Positions 1-8,253 of a stretch of 64,000 nucleotides of DNA are shown one piece after another. The stretch's first letter is position 1, and the number at the start of each line of letters is the position of its first letter. The stretch is from the NCBI GenBank assembly GCA_016188005.1, contig JACPIQ010000007.1, forward strand, positions 1 through 64,000, written 5' to 3'. Position numbers and translations under genes: made by a program. Source of the stretch: Candidatus Rokuibacteriota bacterium (GTDB lineage: Bacteria; Methylomirabilota; Methylomirabilia; Rokubacteriales; CSP1-6). Below the pieces are notes generated by a model that saw nothing but the letters and a program-made list of their open reading frames with translations, had not been told where the DNA came from and searched no databases.

Positions 1-147
1 ACCCTCACGGTGTACGCGTACCGGATCCTGTTCCAGACGCTCCAGCTCGGCTTCGGCTCCGCCATCGGGGTGGTGGTCTTCGTGCTCGTCATGGCCGTGG
101 CCTGCGTGTATCTCAGAACGCTGCGCAGAGAGCGCATGACCGCATGA
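1..147 (+). CDS. Sugar ABC transporter permease, C-terminal fragment
   Basis: This is the last 48 codons of a gene that begins before the window. The frame is open from base 1 and ends at TGA 145-147. It encodes one hydrophobic segment (residues about 18-40 of the fragment) followed by a short Arg-rich cytoplasmic tail, as expected for the C-terminus of a MalF/UgpA-type permease. Its stop overlaps the ATG of the next permease (ATGA at 144-147), so the two are probably translationally coupled halves of one carbohydrate importer. The identification rests mainly on the neighbour, because the fragment itself is short. Confidence 0.7.
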   Translation, partial: TLTVYAYRILFQTLQLGFGSAIGVVVFVLVMAVACVYLRTLRRERMTA

Positions 148-962
148 CCCCGCGCTCGCTCATCCGGGACGCGGCGATCTTGCTCCTGCTCGCCGCCTAC
201 GCGGTCCCGTTCTTCTGGCAGCTGCTCACCTCGTTCAAGCCCGACAGCGAGCTGCTCGTGCTGCCCCCGCTCCTCCCCTCCCGGTTGACGCTCGGCCACT
301 ATGCGGCCGTGCTGGAGCGGAGCGTGATGCCGCGCGCGGTGCTCAACAGCCTCGGCATCGCCGCGCTGACGTCGGGCCTCGCCCTGGGCCTGGGCCTCCC
401 GGCCGCCTACGCGCTGGCGCGGCTCCCCGTCCGGGGGAAAGCCGCCCTGATGCTCGGCATCGTCGCCAGCACGGCCTTTCCCCAGATCGCCACGGTGAGC
501 CCGCTCTATCTCCTCATGCGGGCGCTCGGGCTGCGCGATACCTGGGCCGCGCTCGTCCTCGCCGACACCTCCTTCGCCCTCCCGCTGGTGATCTGGCTCC
601 TCACGGGGTTCATCCGGGACATCCCGGACGAGATCGAGGAAGCCGCCGCACTGGATGGCGCGAGCCGGCTGCAGATCCTCCGCCGGATGGTCCTTCCGCT
701 GACCGCGCCCGCCATGGCCTCGGCGGCCCTGCTCACCTTTCTCTTCAGCTGGAACGAGTTCCTGTTCGCCTACACCCTCAGCGCCACCGAGGCGAGCCGC
801 ACGGTGCCGGTGGCCCTGGCGCTGTTCCCCGGTGTCTTCGAGGTGCCCTGGGGCGACATCGCCGCGGCGTCCATCCTCGCCAGCCTGCCCCCGATCCTGA
901 TCGTGGTGCTGCTGCAGCGCTATCTGGTGAGCGGCGTGCTCGCGGGGGCCCTCAGGGAGTGA
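144..962 (+). CDS. Carbohydrate ABC transporter permease (MalG/UgpE type)
   Basis: This 272-residue inner-membrane permease has about six predicted transmembrane helices. It carries the EAA loop that contacts the ATPase at about residues 170-190 (EEAAALDGASRLQILRRMVL). The N-terminus has the typical pattern of the MalG family: a first helix and then the segment FFWQLLTSFKP. It would form the channel heterodimer with the upstream permease. The binding protein and ATPase are not in the window, so the substrate is unknown; sugars or polyols are usual for this family. The start is fixed by the 4-base overlap with the previous gene. The gene converges on a minus-strand signalling operon whose last stop is at 1020. 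Confidence 0.9.
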   Translation: MTPRSLIRDAAILLLLAAYAVPFFWQLLTSFKPDSELLVLPPLLPSRLTLGHYAAVLERSVMPRAVLNSLGIAALTSGLALGLGLPAAYALARLPVRGKAALMLGIVASTAFPQIATVSPLYLLMRALGLRDTWAALVLADTSFALPLVIWLLTGFIRDIPDEIEEAAALDGASRLQILRRMVLPLTAPAMASAALLTFLFSWNEFLFAYTLSATEASRTVPVALALFPGVFEVPWGDIAAASILASLPPILIVVLLQRYLVSGVLAGALRE

Positions 963-974
963 CCGAGGAACGCG

Positions 975-1002
975 GGGGGGCGCCGGCCGGGGAGGGCCCC
1001 CC
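975..1002. terminator. GC-rich hairpin between convergent genes
   Basis: GGGGGGC at 975-981 can pair with GCCCCCC at 996-1002 around a 14-base loop. It sits in the 57-base gap between the permease stop and the cyclase stop. No T tract follows on either strand, so intrinsic termination is only a possibility; it could simply reflect the base composition. Confidence 0.25.
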
Positions 1003-1019
1003 GCCCCGGGCCACCGGCC

Positions 1020-2156
1020 TCAGCTCTTGATGCCGGTGACGCTGTAGGCGGCGATGGGGCGGAGGAAGCCCTTGAGCACCAGAGGCTCCACCGCCTGGGC
1101 CTCCGCGATCCCCTCGACGCCGGCGTAGACCCGCTGGTTGATCAGGATCTGCCCGCCCTGGGCCTCGCCGCAGAGCCGCGCGGCGAGGTTGGTGACGGTG
1201 CCGATGGCGCCGTAGTCCCACCGCCCCTCGAAGCCGATCGCCCCGAGGGTGGCGTACCCCTGGGCGATGCCGATGCCCAGGTGGAGATCGTAGCCCTGCT
1301 TGCGCCACTTGTCGGCCATCGCGCCGATTTCCTCGCGGATGGCCAGCGCCATGCGGAGGGCGCGCTCGCCCGGGTTGGGCACCGGCACGGGGTCGTTGAA
1401 GAAGATCATCATCCCGTCGCCCGTGAAGCGCTCCAGCGTCCCCTCGTGGGCCAGGATCAGGCGGCCGGCAGCGGCATGGTAGTCGCGCAGCACCACCATG
1501 ACTTCCTCGGGCTCCGAGGACTCGGCGAACGCGGTGAACCCGCGGAGGTCGAGGAAGACCACCGTGATCTCGCGGCGGTGGCTCGTCAGCGGGTCCGCCG
1601 CGCCGCCGGCGACGATCATCTCGGCCAGCTGCGGCGAGAAGAAGCGCTTGAGCCGCCCGACCCGCTCGAGCTCGCCGAGCTGCTCGGCCACGCGCTGCTC
1701 CAGCGTCCGGTTGAACGCCGCCAGCTCCACCGCCTGGCTCTCGAGGCGGGCGCTCTGCTCCTGCACCGTGTCGTGCAGGCCCTTGATGCGCAGCATGGAC
1801 TTCACCCGGGCCACCAGCGAGGCCTGGTCCACGGGCTTGGTCAGGTACTCCTCGGCGCCTGCCTCGAGCCCCGCCACGATGTCCTTCGTGTCGGCCTTCG
1901 CGGTCACCATGATGATCGGCATGAAGGGCAGAGAGGCGTCGGCCTTGAGCTGACGGCAGACCTCCACGCCATCCACCTTGGGCATCATGATGTCGAGCAG
2001 GATCAGGTCCGGGAGCTTGTCGCGGGCCGCGGCCAGCGCCTGCTCCCCATCCGCGGCCGTGATGATGTCGTAGCCCTGTCCCGTGAGGCGCGTCTGGAGG
2101 ATGTCCACGTTCATGGGGTTGTCGTCGACCACCAGGATGAGCGGCGGAGTCCTCAC
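1020..2156 (-). CDS. Response regulator fused to a class III adenylate/guanylate cyclase
   Basis: The 378-residue protein has a receiver domain (residues about 6-122; acidic pocket Asp11/Asp12, phosphoacceptor Asp55 in LILLDIMMP). A coiled-coil linker (about 130-180) follows, and then a class III nucleotide cyclase domain (about 195-375). Both metal-binding aspartates of the cyclase are visible, in VVFLDLRGFT and FTGDGMM. It probably makes cAMP (or cGMP) in response to phosphorylation by one of the kinases upstream. The GTG start at 2156 was chosen because it overlaps the stop of the preceding response regulator (GTGA) and lies just before the receiver domain. The frame stays open upstream, but that part runs through the neighbouring gene and is a shadow. 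Confidence 0.88.
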   Translation of the reverse strand: MRTPPLILVVDDNPMNVDILQTRLTGQGYDIITAADGEQALAAARDKLPDLILLDIMMPKVDGVEVCRQLKADASLPFMPIIMVTAKADTKDIVAGLEAGAEEYLTKPVDQASLVARVKSMLRIKGLHDTVQEQSARLESQAVELAAFNRTLEQRVAEQLGELERVGRLKRFFSPQLAEMIVAGGAADPLTSHRREITVVFLDLRGFTAFAESSEPEEVMVVLRDYHAAAGRLILAHEGTLERFTGDGMMIFFNDPVPVPNPGERALRMALAIREEIGAMADKWRKQGYDLHLGIGIAQGYATLGAIGFEGRWDYGAIGTVTNLAARLCGEAQGGQILINQRVYAGVEGIAEAQAVEPLVLKGFLRPIAAYSVTGIKS

Positions 2157-2518
2157 GACAGGTACTCGCGGATCGTGGCCAGCAGCGCACGCGGGCTGAA
2201 GGGTTTGGTCACGTAGGCATCGCAGCCGGCTTCCCGGGCCTTGACGTCGTCGCCGCTGAGCGCATACGAGGTCACGGCGACGAGAGGGATCCGCCGGAGC
2301 GCCGGATTCGCCTTGATGCGCCGGGTGGCCTCGTAACCGTCCAGGCCCGGGAGCTGGATGTCCATCAAGATGAGGTCCGGCGCCTCCGTCTCGGCGAGCC
2401 GGACGCCCTCCTCTCCCGTGACGGCCTCGATCACCTGGAACCCGGCGCCCGAGAGGAGATCCCTGAGGATGAGCCGGTTGTCCTCCACGTCGTCCACCAC
2501 GAGGATGCGCTGGCTCAT
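2153..2518 (-). CDS. Single-domain response regulator
   Basis: This 121-residue stand-alone receiver domain of the CheY/DivK kind has acidic pocket Asp9/Asp10, phosphoacceptor Asp53 in [10 protein letters not shown], the conserved Thr/Ser region in VAVTSYAL and the Lys in YVTKPFSP. It has no output domain, so it acts through protein contacts or phosphorelay. It overlaps the kinase stop upstream (ATGA at 2515-2518) and the cyclase start downstream. It is close to the regulator at 5154-5540 (most residues identical), which shows that a kinase-regulator module was duplicated. Confidence 0.9.
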   Translation of the reverse strand: MSQRILVVDDVEDNRLILRDLLSGAGFQVIEAVTGEEGVRLAETEAPDLILMDIQLPGLDGYEATRRIKANPALRRIPLVAVTSYALSGDDVKAREAGCDAYVTKPFSPRALLATIREYLS

Positions 2519-5157
2519 GCCACCTGCCTGCGCCGCTCCGCCGCCACCCGGACGAGGCGCTTCCGGCGCTCGACGCGGACAGGCACGGTGAACGAGAAGG
2601 TGGAGCCGCTGCCGGGCGCGGACTCGACCCAGAGGCGCCCACCGTGCAGCGCGACGATCCGCCTGGCGATGGCGAGACCGAGGCCGGTGCCGCCCTTCTT
2701 CCGGGTCGCGGTGCCGTCCACCTGCTGGAACTCCTCGAAGATCTTCTCCTGGTCCTCGGGGGCGATGCCGGGACCGGTGTCCGTGACGGAGACACGGAAC
2801 ACGTCGTCGGTGACGACGACGCCGAGGGAGACCCGGCCAGTCTCGGTGAACTTGATGGCGTTGCCCACGAGGTTCAGGAGCACCTGGGTGAGGCGCCGCT
2901 CGTCGCCCGCCGCAGGCGGAAGATCGGGCGGCAGCGCCACCTCCAGCCCGAGGCTCTTCTCCTTGGCCAGCCCCTCGACCGCCTGCGCGACGCCGCGGAC
3001 GAGATCCGCCATGGAGTAGTCCGCCACCGCCAGGTTGAGCTGCCCCGCCTCGATCTTGGAGAGGTCGAGCACGTCGTTGATGAGGCCCAGGAGGTGGTGC
3101 CCGCTCTTGTCCACACGCCCGAGCACGGCGCGGATCTTGTCGGGCACCGAGCCGTAGGTGTCGTCCAGGATCAGCTCCGTGTAGCCGAGGATGGCGTTCA
3201 TCGGAGTGCGCAGCTCGTGGCTCATGTTGGCGAGGAACTGGGACTTGGCCCGGCTCGCCACCTCCGCCGCCTCGCGCGCCTCGCGCGCCGCCGTGAGCGC
3301 CTGCTCCAGCTCCTCGTTGGCGCGCGAGAGCTCGCCCGTTCGCCGCCTCACCAGCTCCTCGAGCCTGTCGGCAGCCAGCTTGCGCTCCGTGACGTCCACG
3401 GTCAGCCCGCGGAGCGCGGTCGGCCGGCCCGCGCTGTCGAGCACCACGTGGACGAGGTCGCGGAGCCACACCTCCCGACCGTCGGCAGTCAGGGAGCGAT
3501 ACTCGACCTCGTGGTCCTTGGTCGTCTCGAGCGCCCGGCGGGACACCTCGCTGACGGTGGCGCGGTCGTCGGGATGGATGCGCTTGACCCAGAACCCCCG
3601 GTCCGTGAGCCACTGGTCCACCGGGTAGCCGAGGATTCCCTCGGCCCGCTGGCTCACGAAGGTGAACGAGAGGGTGTCCGCCTCGGCCTCCCACACGATG
3701 GCGTCGAGCCCCTGGACCAGGTCGCGGAAGCGCTCCTCGGAGACCCGCCGGGCCGCTTGCAACCGCTCCTCCTCCGCCAGATCCTCGACGATCATCAGCA
3801 GCCGGGCCGCGTCGTCGGTGGCCAGCCGGATCCCCGTGAGCGTGATGCGCACCGGGCGCGTCTCCCCCCGGGACACGAGCTCGGCCGCGACGAGGGTGTC
3901 GTGGAGTGGGACCCCGGTGCGCATGACCTCGCGGGCGCGCTGCCTCAGGGCGTCCACGCGGAGGAGGTCGTCCAGCGGGCGGCCCACGACCCCGTCCAGG
4001 GTCATGCCGAGCAGGTCGAGGAGGGCGCGGTTGCCCGAGAGCACGCGCAGGTCGCCTGTCAGGAGGAGGAGCCCGGAGGGGACGGTGGCGAGGATCTTCT
4101 CGGCGTAGCCCTTCAGCGTGATGATGGCCCGCTCCTGCTGGATCTGCTCCCGCAGGAGAAGCGCTCGTTGCTGCTGGCGCCAGAGGCCGATCAGCAGGCC
4201 GCCGAGCGCGAGGAGGAGGAAGGCCGCCGCAAGCCCCGCCAGCCGGCCGGCCTGGTAGAACCCGGCGAGCGCCTCGTCCTGATCCATCTTGACCACGAGC
4301 GTCCACGGGGTGGCCGGCAGCCGCCGCGCGGCCGCGAAGGCGGAGGCCATGCGATAGTCCGTCACCTCGCCGAAGGCGGCGCTGCCCGCCGGGGCCGTGC
4401 CGGCCAGGACCGCCACCTCCTGGAGCGAGCGCTCCGTGCTCTGCCAGCCGGCCGATGCGTAGCCCAGCGGGGAGACGTACGCCGGCAGGCCGGCGCCGAA
4501 CTGCGCGAGAAGCGTCTCGCCGGTGCGCGTGCCCGCCGTGGCGCTGGTCACGAGCGGGAAGAGGGAGGTGTCGGCCCGCATCCGGAACAGGACGACTCCG
4601 ATGATGGCCCGCGCGGCGCTGCCGGTCCCCTGGGCATGGACCGGCACCGCGATGCCGAGGGAGGCGCGCCGGGAGCCGTCCCTCTCGATCGTGATGCGGA
4701 AGGTGTCCCCGCGCACCGCGCCCGCGGCGGCGGCGGCCTCGGAATCGGTGGTCGCGACCGACGAGTAGCGCGCGAGCGTGCGCCCCCTGGCGTCGAGCAC
4801 CGCGATCGCCGAATAACCGTAAGTCTTCGCGGTCCGATCGAGCTGCGAGACCAGCTGGGCCCGCACGTCGCCACCCGTCTCCGGAGCCGCCAGGAACGCC
4901 CGGATCGCGGGGGAGCCAGCCAGGAGCTCGGCGTCTGCTCGCCGCGCGGCGAGCCAGTCCGACACGAGTCGGCCGCGGTCCTCGGCGAGCGTCGTCAGCC
5001 GCGTGCGGATCTGTGCCTCCGCGGCCCGACGCTCGGTCTCGATGTGGTACCACATGAAGCCGGCGACGGCGACCACGACCAGGAGGAAGGCCCCGGCGTA
5101 GACCCATCCGAGACGTTCCCGGTAGGACCCTCCCGCCGGCCGCGGGCGTGCCTTCAT
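2515..5157 (-). CDS. Membrane sensor histidine kinase with extracytoplasmic sensor and two PAS domains
   Basis: The 880-residue kinase has a transmembrane helix at about 18-37 and an extracytoplasmic sensor of about 265 residues that resembles double-Cache domains. A second helix (about 305-326) is followed by PAS 1 (about 348-460) and PAS 2 with its PAC segment (about 472-592). A coiled coil leads into a HisKA domain with phosphoacceptor His647 in [10 protein letters not shown]. The HATPase domain has its N box ([13 protein letters not shown]) and G boxes (DTGPGIAP, GTGLGLAI). The ATG at 5157 overlaps the upstream regulator's stop. It presumably phosphorylates the following regulator. The ligand is unknown. 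Its catalytic core is very similar to that of the kinase at 5537-7954, but the sensor half is unrelated. Confidence 0.92.
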   Translation of the reverse strand: MKARPRPAGGSYRERLGWVYAGAFLLVVVAVAGFMWYHIETERRAAEAQIRTRLTTLAEDRGRLVSDWLAARRADAELLAGSPAIRAFLAAPETGGDVRAQLVSQLDRTAKTYGYSAIAVLDARGRTLARYSSVATTDSEAAAAAGAVRGDTFRITIERDGSRRASLGIAVPVHAQGTGSAARAIIGVVLFRMRADTSLFPLVTSATAGTRTGETLLAQFGAGLPAYVSPLGYASAGWQSTERSLQEVAVLAGTAPAGSAAFGEVTDYRMASAFAAARRLPATPWTLVVKMDQDEALAGFYQAGRLAGLAAAFLLLALGGLLIGLWRQQQRALLLREQIQQERAIITLKGYAEKILATVPSGLLLLTGDLRVLSGNRALLDLLGMTLDGVVGRPLDDLLRVDALRQRAREVMRTGVPLHDTLVAAELVSRGETRPVRITLTGIRLATDDAARLLMIVEDLAEEERLQAARRVSEERFRDLVQGLDAIVWEAEADTLSFTFVSQRAEGILGYPVDQWLTDRGFWVKRIHPDDRATVSEVSRRALETTKDHEVEYRSLTADGREVWLRDLVHVVLDSAGRPTALRGLTVDVTERKLAADRLEELVRRRTGELSRANEELEQALTAAREAREAAEVASRAKSQFLANMSHELRTPMNAILGYTELILDDTYGSVPDKIRAVLGRVDKSGHHLLGLINDVLDLSKIEAGQLNLAVADYSMADLVRGVAQAVEGLAKEKSLGLEVALPPDLPPAAGDERRLTQVLLNLVGNAIKFTETGRVSLGVVVTDDVFRVSVTDTGPGIAPEDQEKIFEEFQQVDGTATRKKGGTGLGLAIARRIVALHGGRLWVESAPGSGSTFSFTVPVRVERRKRLVRVAAERRRQVA

Positions 5158-5540
5158 GGCGACGACACCTTCGGCTTGTCGAGGAATCCGCGGACCTTCG
5201 CCAGGAGGGCGCGCGGGCTGAAGGGCTTGGCGACGTAGTCGTCGCAGCCGGCCGCCAGCGCCTTGGCCTCGTCCCCGGCGAGGGCGTAGGACGTCACGGC
5301 GATGATCGGGATCCGGCGCAGGGCAGGGTTGGCCTTGATGCGGCGGGTGGCCTCGTGACCGTCGATGCCGGGGAGCTGGATGTCCATCAGGATGAGGTCC
5401 GGCACGTGCTGCTCGGCGAGCTGGACCGCCTCCTCGCCCGTCGCGGCCTCCAGCAGCTCGAACCCCGCGCCGTCGAGGAGGTCGTGGAGGATGCGCCGGT
5501 TCTCGTCGTGATCGTCCACCACCAGGATCCTGCCGCTCAT
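5154..5540 (-). CDS. Single-domain response regulator
   Basis: This 128-residue receiver-only protein has acidic residues Asp9/Asp10, phosphoacceptor Asp53 in [10 protein letters not shown] and Lys in YVAKPFSP. It is the paralogue of the regulator at 2153-2518 and differs mainly by a short C-terminal extension. It overlaps by 4 bases with the kinase on each side (ATGA at 5537-5540 and 5154-5157), so translation of the whole operon is coupled. It is likely the partner of the MASE2/GAF kinase upstream. Without an output domain it may feed the cyclase or another effector. Confidence 0.9.
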   Translation of the reverse strand: MSGRILVVDDHDENRRILHDLLDGAGFELLEAATGEEAVQLAEQHVPDLILMDIQLPGIDGHEATRRIKANPALRRIPIIAVTSYALAGDEAKALAAGCDDYVAKPFSPRALLAKVRGFLDKPKVSSP

Positions 5541-7954
5541 GGCTCCGGCCTCCGACGATCTGCCGCCACCGGGACCGGCTGCTGTCGCCGCTCGAGGCGG
5601 ATGGGCACGGTGAAGGAGAAGGTGGAACCGCGGCCCGGGGTGGACTCGACCGAGAGCCGCCCGCCGTGCATCTCCACGATGCGCTTGGCGATCGCGAGCC
5701 CCAGCCCGCTCCCGCCCTGCTTGCGCGTGCTCGAGCTGTCCACCTGCTGGAACTCCTCGAAGATCTTCTCCTGGTTCTCGAGAGCGATGCCGGGACCGGT
5801 GTCGGTGACGACCACGCGGAAGGCGTCGTCCTCGACGGTGACGCCGACGGCGACCCGGCCGGCCTCGGTGAACTTGATCGCGTTGCCCACCAGGTTCAGC
5901 AGCACCTGCGCGATCCGGCGCTCGTCGCCGCGGGCCGGCGGAAGATCCGGGGGGAGGGTGACGGTCAGCTCGAGGCTCTTCTCCGACGCCAGCGCCTCCG
6001 CCGCGAGGAACACCGTCTGGACCACCTCCTTGATCGAGTAGTCCGTGACGGACAGCGTGACCTGACCGGCCTCGATCTTGGAGAGGTCGAGCACGTCGTT
6101 GATGAGGCTCAGGAGGTGGCGCCCGCTCTTGTCCACCCGGTCGAGTACGCCTCGGATCTTCTCCGGTACCTCCCCGTAGGTGTTGTCCAGGATCAGCTCG
6201 GTGTAGCCGAGGATGGCGTTCATGGGGGTCCGCAGCTCGTGGCTCATGTTGGCGAGAAACTGCGACTTGGCCCGGCTGGCCGCCTCGACCTGCCGGGTCT
6301 TGTCCTCCAGCGCCCGGAAGATCTGCGCATTCGCGATGGCGACGGCCGCGTGCGACGCGAAGGTCTGGAGCAGCCCCACGACGCGCCGCGGGATGGGGCG
6401 GCCGCTCGGCTTGTTGTCGCCCGCCAGCACGCCCACGGTGACGCCGCGGGCGATCATGGGGACGGCCAGGAAGCTCCGTGTCCGGATGGCCCGCATTCCG
6501 GAATACGGGGGCCCGAGGCGGAGCTCCGGTGGGAGCGGGTTCTCCTCGTCGAAGAGCAGGGGCGCGCCCTCCTGGTACGCCTTGGACATGGCCCCGGCCT
6601 GCCCGAGAGGGATCTCGGCCCCCTCGAAGTCCTTCCACTCGTCCTCGGAGAAGCCGGCCCCGGCCAGGTTGACCAGCCGATTCGTCTCCTCGTTCACGGC
6701 CCAGACGTACACGCGGTCGATGATGCCCATCTGACTCGCCGCCTCGAGGACCCGGTGGAGCTGCTCCTTCAGGGAGAGCGGCTCCTGCATGGCGGTGGAG
6801 AGCCGATAGAGGCGCTCCATGTTCCCCGAGAGACGCTCCATCTCCATCCGCTGGCTGTGGATCTCCTGGAAGAGCCGGGCATTGTCGATGGCGATGGCGG
6901 CCTGGTGCGCGAAGGTCCCGAGCAACCCGATCTCCCTGTCGGTGAAGGGACGCACCTCCGTCCGCCGCAGCAGGATCGCCCCGACCGGCGTGCCCTCCCT
7001 CATCAACGGTGTTGCCAGCGCCGTCCGGAGCCCCAGCGCCTCGTCGAAGGCGCGCCCTTCCGGGTACTCCGAGGCCGGCGTCGCCGCCACGTCGTGGACG
7101 TGGACCGTCGCCCGGTCCGCCACGGCACGGCCGGGGACGGAGCCGCGGCCGATCCGGATCGTGGCCTCGCCGGCCTTGTGACGCGGCAGGTCGCCGTAAG
7201 CGGCCACCGCCCGGAGCGTCTCGTCGTGGACCTGGAAGACCACGGCGCCGCTGGCGCCGCAGAGGCGGGCGCCGTGGGCCGCCACGGCGTCGAGCACGGG
7301 CTGCGGGTGCGTCGGCGAGGCGCTCAGCACGTGCAGGATCTCGCTCGTGGCCGTCTGCTGTCTGAGGGCCTCGGCGAGCTCCCGGGCCTGCTGCTCGATG
7401 GTCCTGCTGGTCTGCGCGACGCGCCGCGCCTGCCGGTAGTTCACGATCCCGAACGCCGAGGTGTAGAGGAGGATCCCGGCGACGCTGAGGCCCAGCGTCA
7501 GCGGGCTCGAGGTCGGCTCGAAGCGGAACCCGATGAGCGAGCCCGTGCCGAGGGCGGCGACCACCATCACGCCGAGGGCCATGACGGAGAACCGGATGCC
7601 TGCGACGCTCAGGATGGCCACGTTGAGGGCGGTGACGAACATGGCCGTGGGCCACGGGCTGAAGGAAGCCTGCGCCGCCCAGCAGCCGATGATCAGGGCA
7701 TCGCCCAGAAGGTTGGCGAACTCGCGGTTCTTGGAGCTGCCCGCGGACCGGGCGTTGAGGAAGGCGAGATGAGGCCAGAGGAGGCTCTGGGCGATGAGCA
7801 GGCCCCAGAGGAGAGGTCTGGCCCCCCGCTCGTAGAGGACCGAGGCGAGGACCATCCCGATCAGCGCGTGGCCGACGATGCGGACCCGGTAGTTGAGCGG
7901 GACGAGGGGATGGACACGGCGTGCAGACGCCGGAGTCGCGCCCGGCTCGCTCAC
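5537..7954 (-). CDS. MASE2-GAF-GAF sensor histidine kinase
   Basis: The 805-residue protein begins with a MASE2-like integral membrane sensor (about residues 20-175; several helices, with the characteristic [12 protein letters not shown] and the [10 protein letters not shown] segment). Two GAF domains follow (about 215-365 and 385-550), then HisKA with His572 in [10 protein letters not shown] and HATPase ([25 protein letters not shown]). MASE2 is best known from diguanylate and adenylate cyclases; here it is joined to a kinase. The GTG start at 7954 has purine-rich AGGG sequence upstream. It is the first gene of the five-gene operon ending at 1020, downstream of the promoter at 7988-8016. Confidence 0.9.
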   Translation of the reverse strand: MSEPGATPASARRVHPLVPLNYRVRIVGHALIGMVLASVLYERGARPLLWGLLIAQSLLWPHLAFLNARSAGSSKNREFANLLGDALIIGCWAAQASFSPWPTAMFVTALNVAILSVAGIRFSVMALGVMVVAALGTGSLIGFRFEPTSSPLTLGLSVAGILLYTSAFGIVNYRQARRVAQTSRTIEQQARELAEALRQQTATSEILHVLSASPTHPQPVLDAVAAHGARLCGASGAVVFQVHDETLRAVAAYGDLPRHKAGEATIRIGRGSVPGRAVADRATVHVHDVAATPASEYPEGRAFDEALGLRTALATPLMREGTPVGAILLRRTEVRPFTDREIGLLGTFAHQAAIAIDNARLFQEIHSQRMEMERLSGNMERLYRLSTAMQEPLSLKEQLHRVLEAASQMGIIDRVYVWAVNEETNRLVNLAGAGFSEDEWKDFEGAEIPLGQAGAMSKAYQEGAPLLFDEENPLPPELRLGPPYSGMRAIRTRSFLAVPMIARGVTVGVLAGDNKPSGRPIPRRVVGLLQTFASHAAVAIANAQIFRALEDKTRQVEAASRAKSQFLANMSHELRTPMNAILGYTELILDNTYGEVPEKIRGVLDRVDKSGRHLLSLINDVLDLSKIEAGQVTLSVTDYSIKEVVQTVFLAAEALASEKSLELTVTLPPDLPPARGDERRIAQVLLNLVGNAIKFTEAGRVAVGVTVEDDAFRVVVTDTGPGIALENQEKIFEEFQQVDSSSTRKQGGSGLGLAIAKRIVEMHGGRLSVESTPGRGSTFSFTVPIRLERRQQPVPVAADRRRPEP

Positions 7955-7987
7955 TCCCCTCGCCCTTTACGCATCAGATCCTGCCGG

Positions 7988-8016
7988 AGTGTACGGGCGG
8001 GTCCTGGACGTGTCAA
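7988..8016 (-). promoter_or_regulatory. Sigma70-type promoter of the kinase/cyclase operon
   Basis: On the minus strand, TTGACA (8016-8011, full -35 consensus) and TACACT (7993-7988) are separated by exactly 17 bases. Transcription would start near 7981 and give a leader of about 27 bases before the GTG at 7954. The rest of the 299-base divergent gap up to 8253 holds no gene or obvious structure that I can recognise, apart from the ribosome binding site of the plus-strand gene. Confidence 0.7.
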
Positions 8017-8253
8017 ACAGTAGTGGGGGAGTCCACGGGCGCGGAGGCGGGGGGGGCATGCTCCGGCCCAACATGAATAAAACGCCCATCTCCCCCGTCT
8101 CGTTCGCCCGATGTTCCTGCAAGCAATCCGATGGATTCGGGAAACATCCGGAGGGCCCGCGCCGTCTTACCTACACGAGATCTCCCATCGGGGACTGGCG
8201 GCCCATGGCGCAGCGCTCCATCGGGGGCGGCCCGGGGGCGAGAGGAGTCGGTC

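Noticed and set aside
2644-5238. Long plus-strand open frame (864 codons) opposite the first sensor kinase
   Set aside because: Antisense to a gene with clear kinase motifs. The frame encodes His/Arg/Glu/Gly-rich low-complexity sequence without any domain, as expected from high GC content.
5666-8023. Plus-strand open frame of 785 codons opposite the second kinase
   Set aside because: Same reasoning: antisense, biased composition, no ribosome binding site, no motif.
8017-8253. Riboswitch in the divergent gap
   Set aside because: I looked for conserved cyclic-di-GMP or other aptamer cores in the leader before 8254 and could not identify any; only GC-rich sequence and a ribosome binding site are evident.
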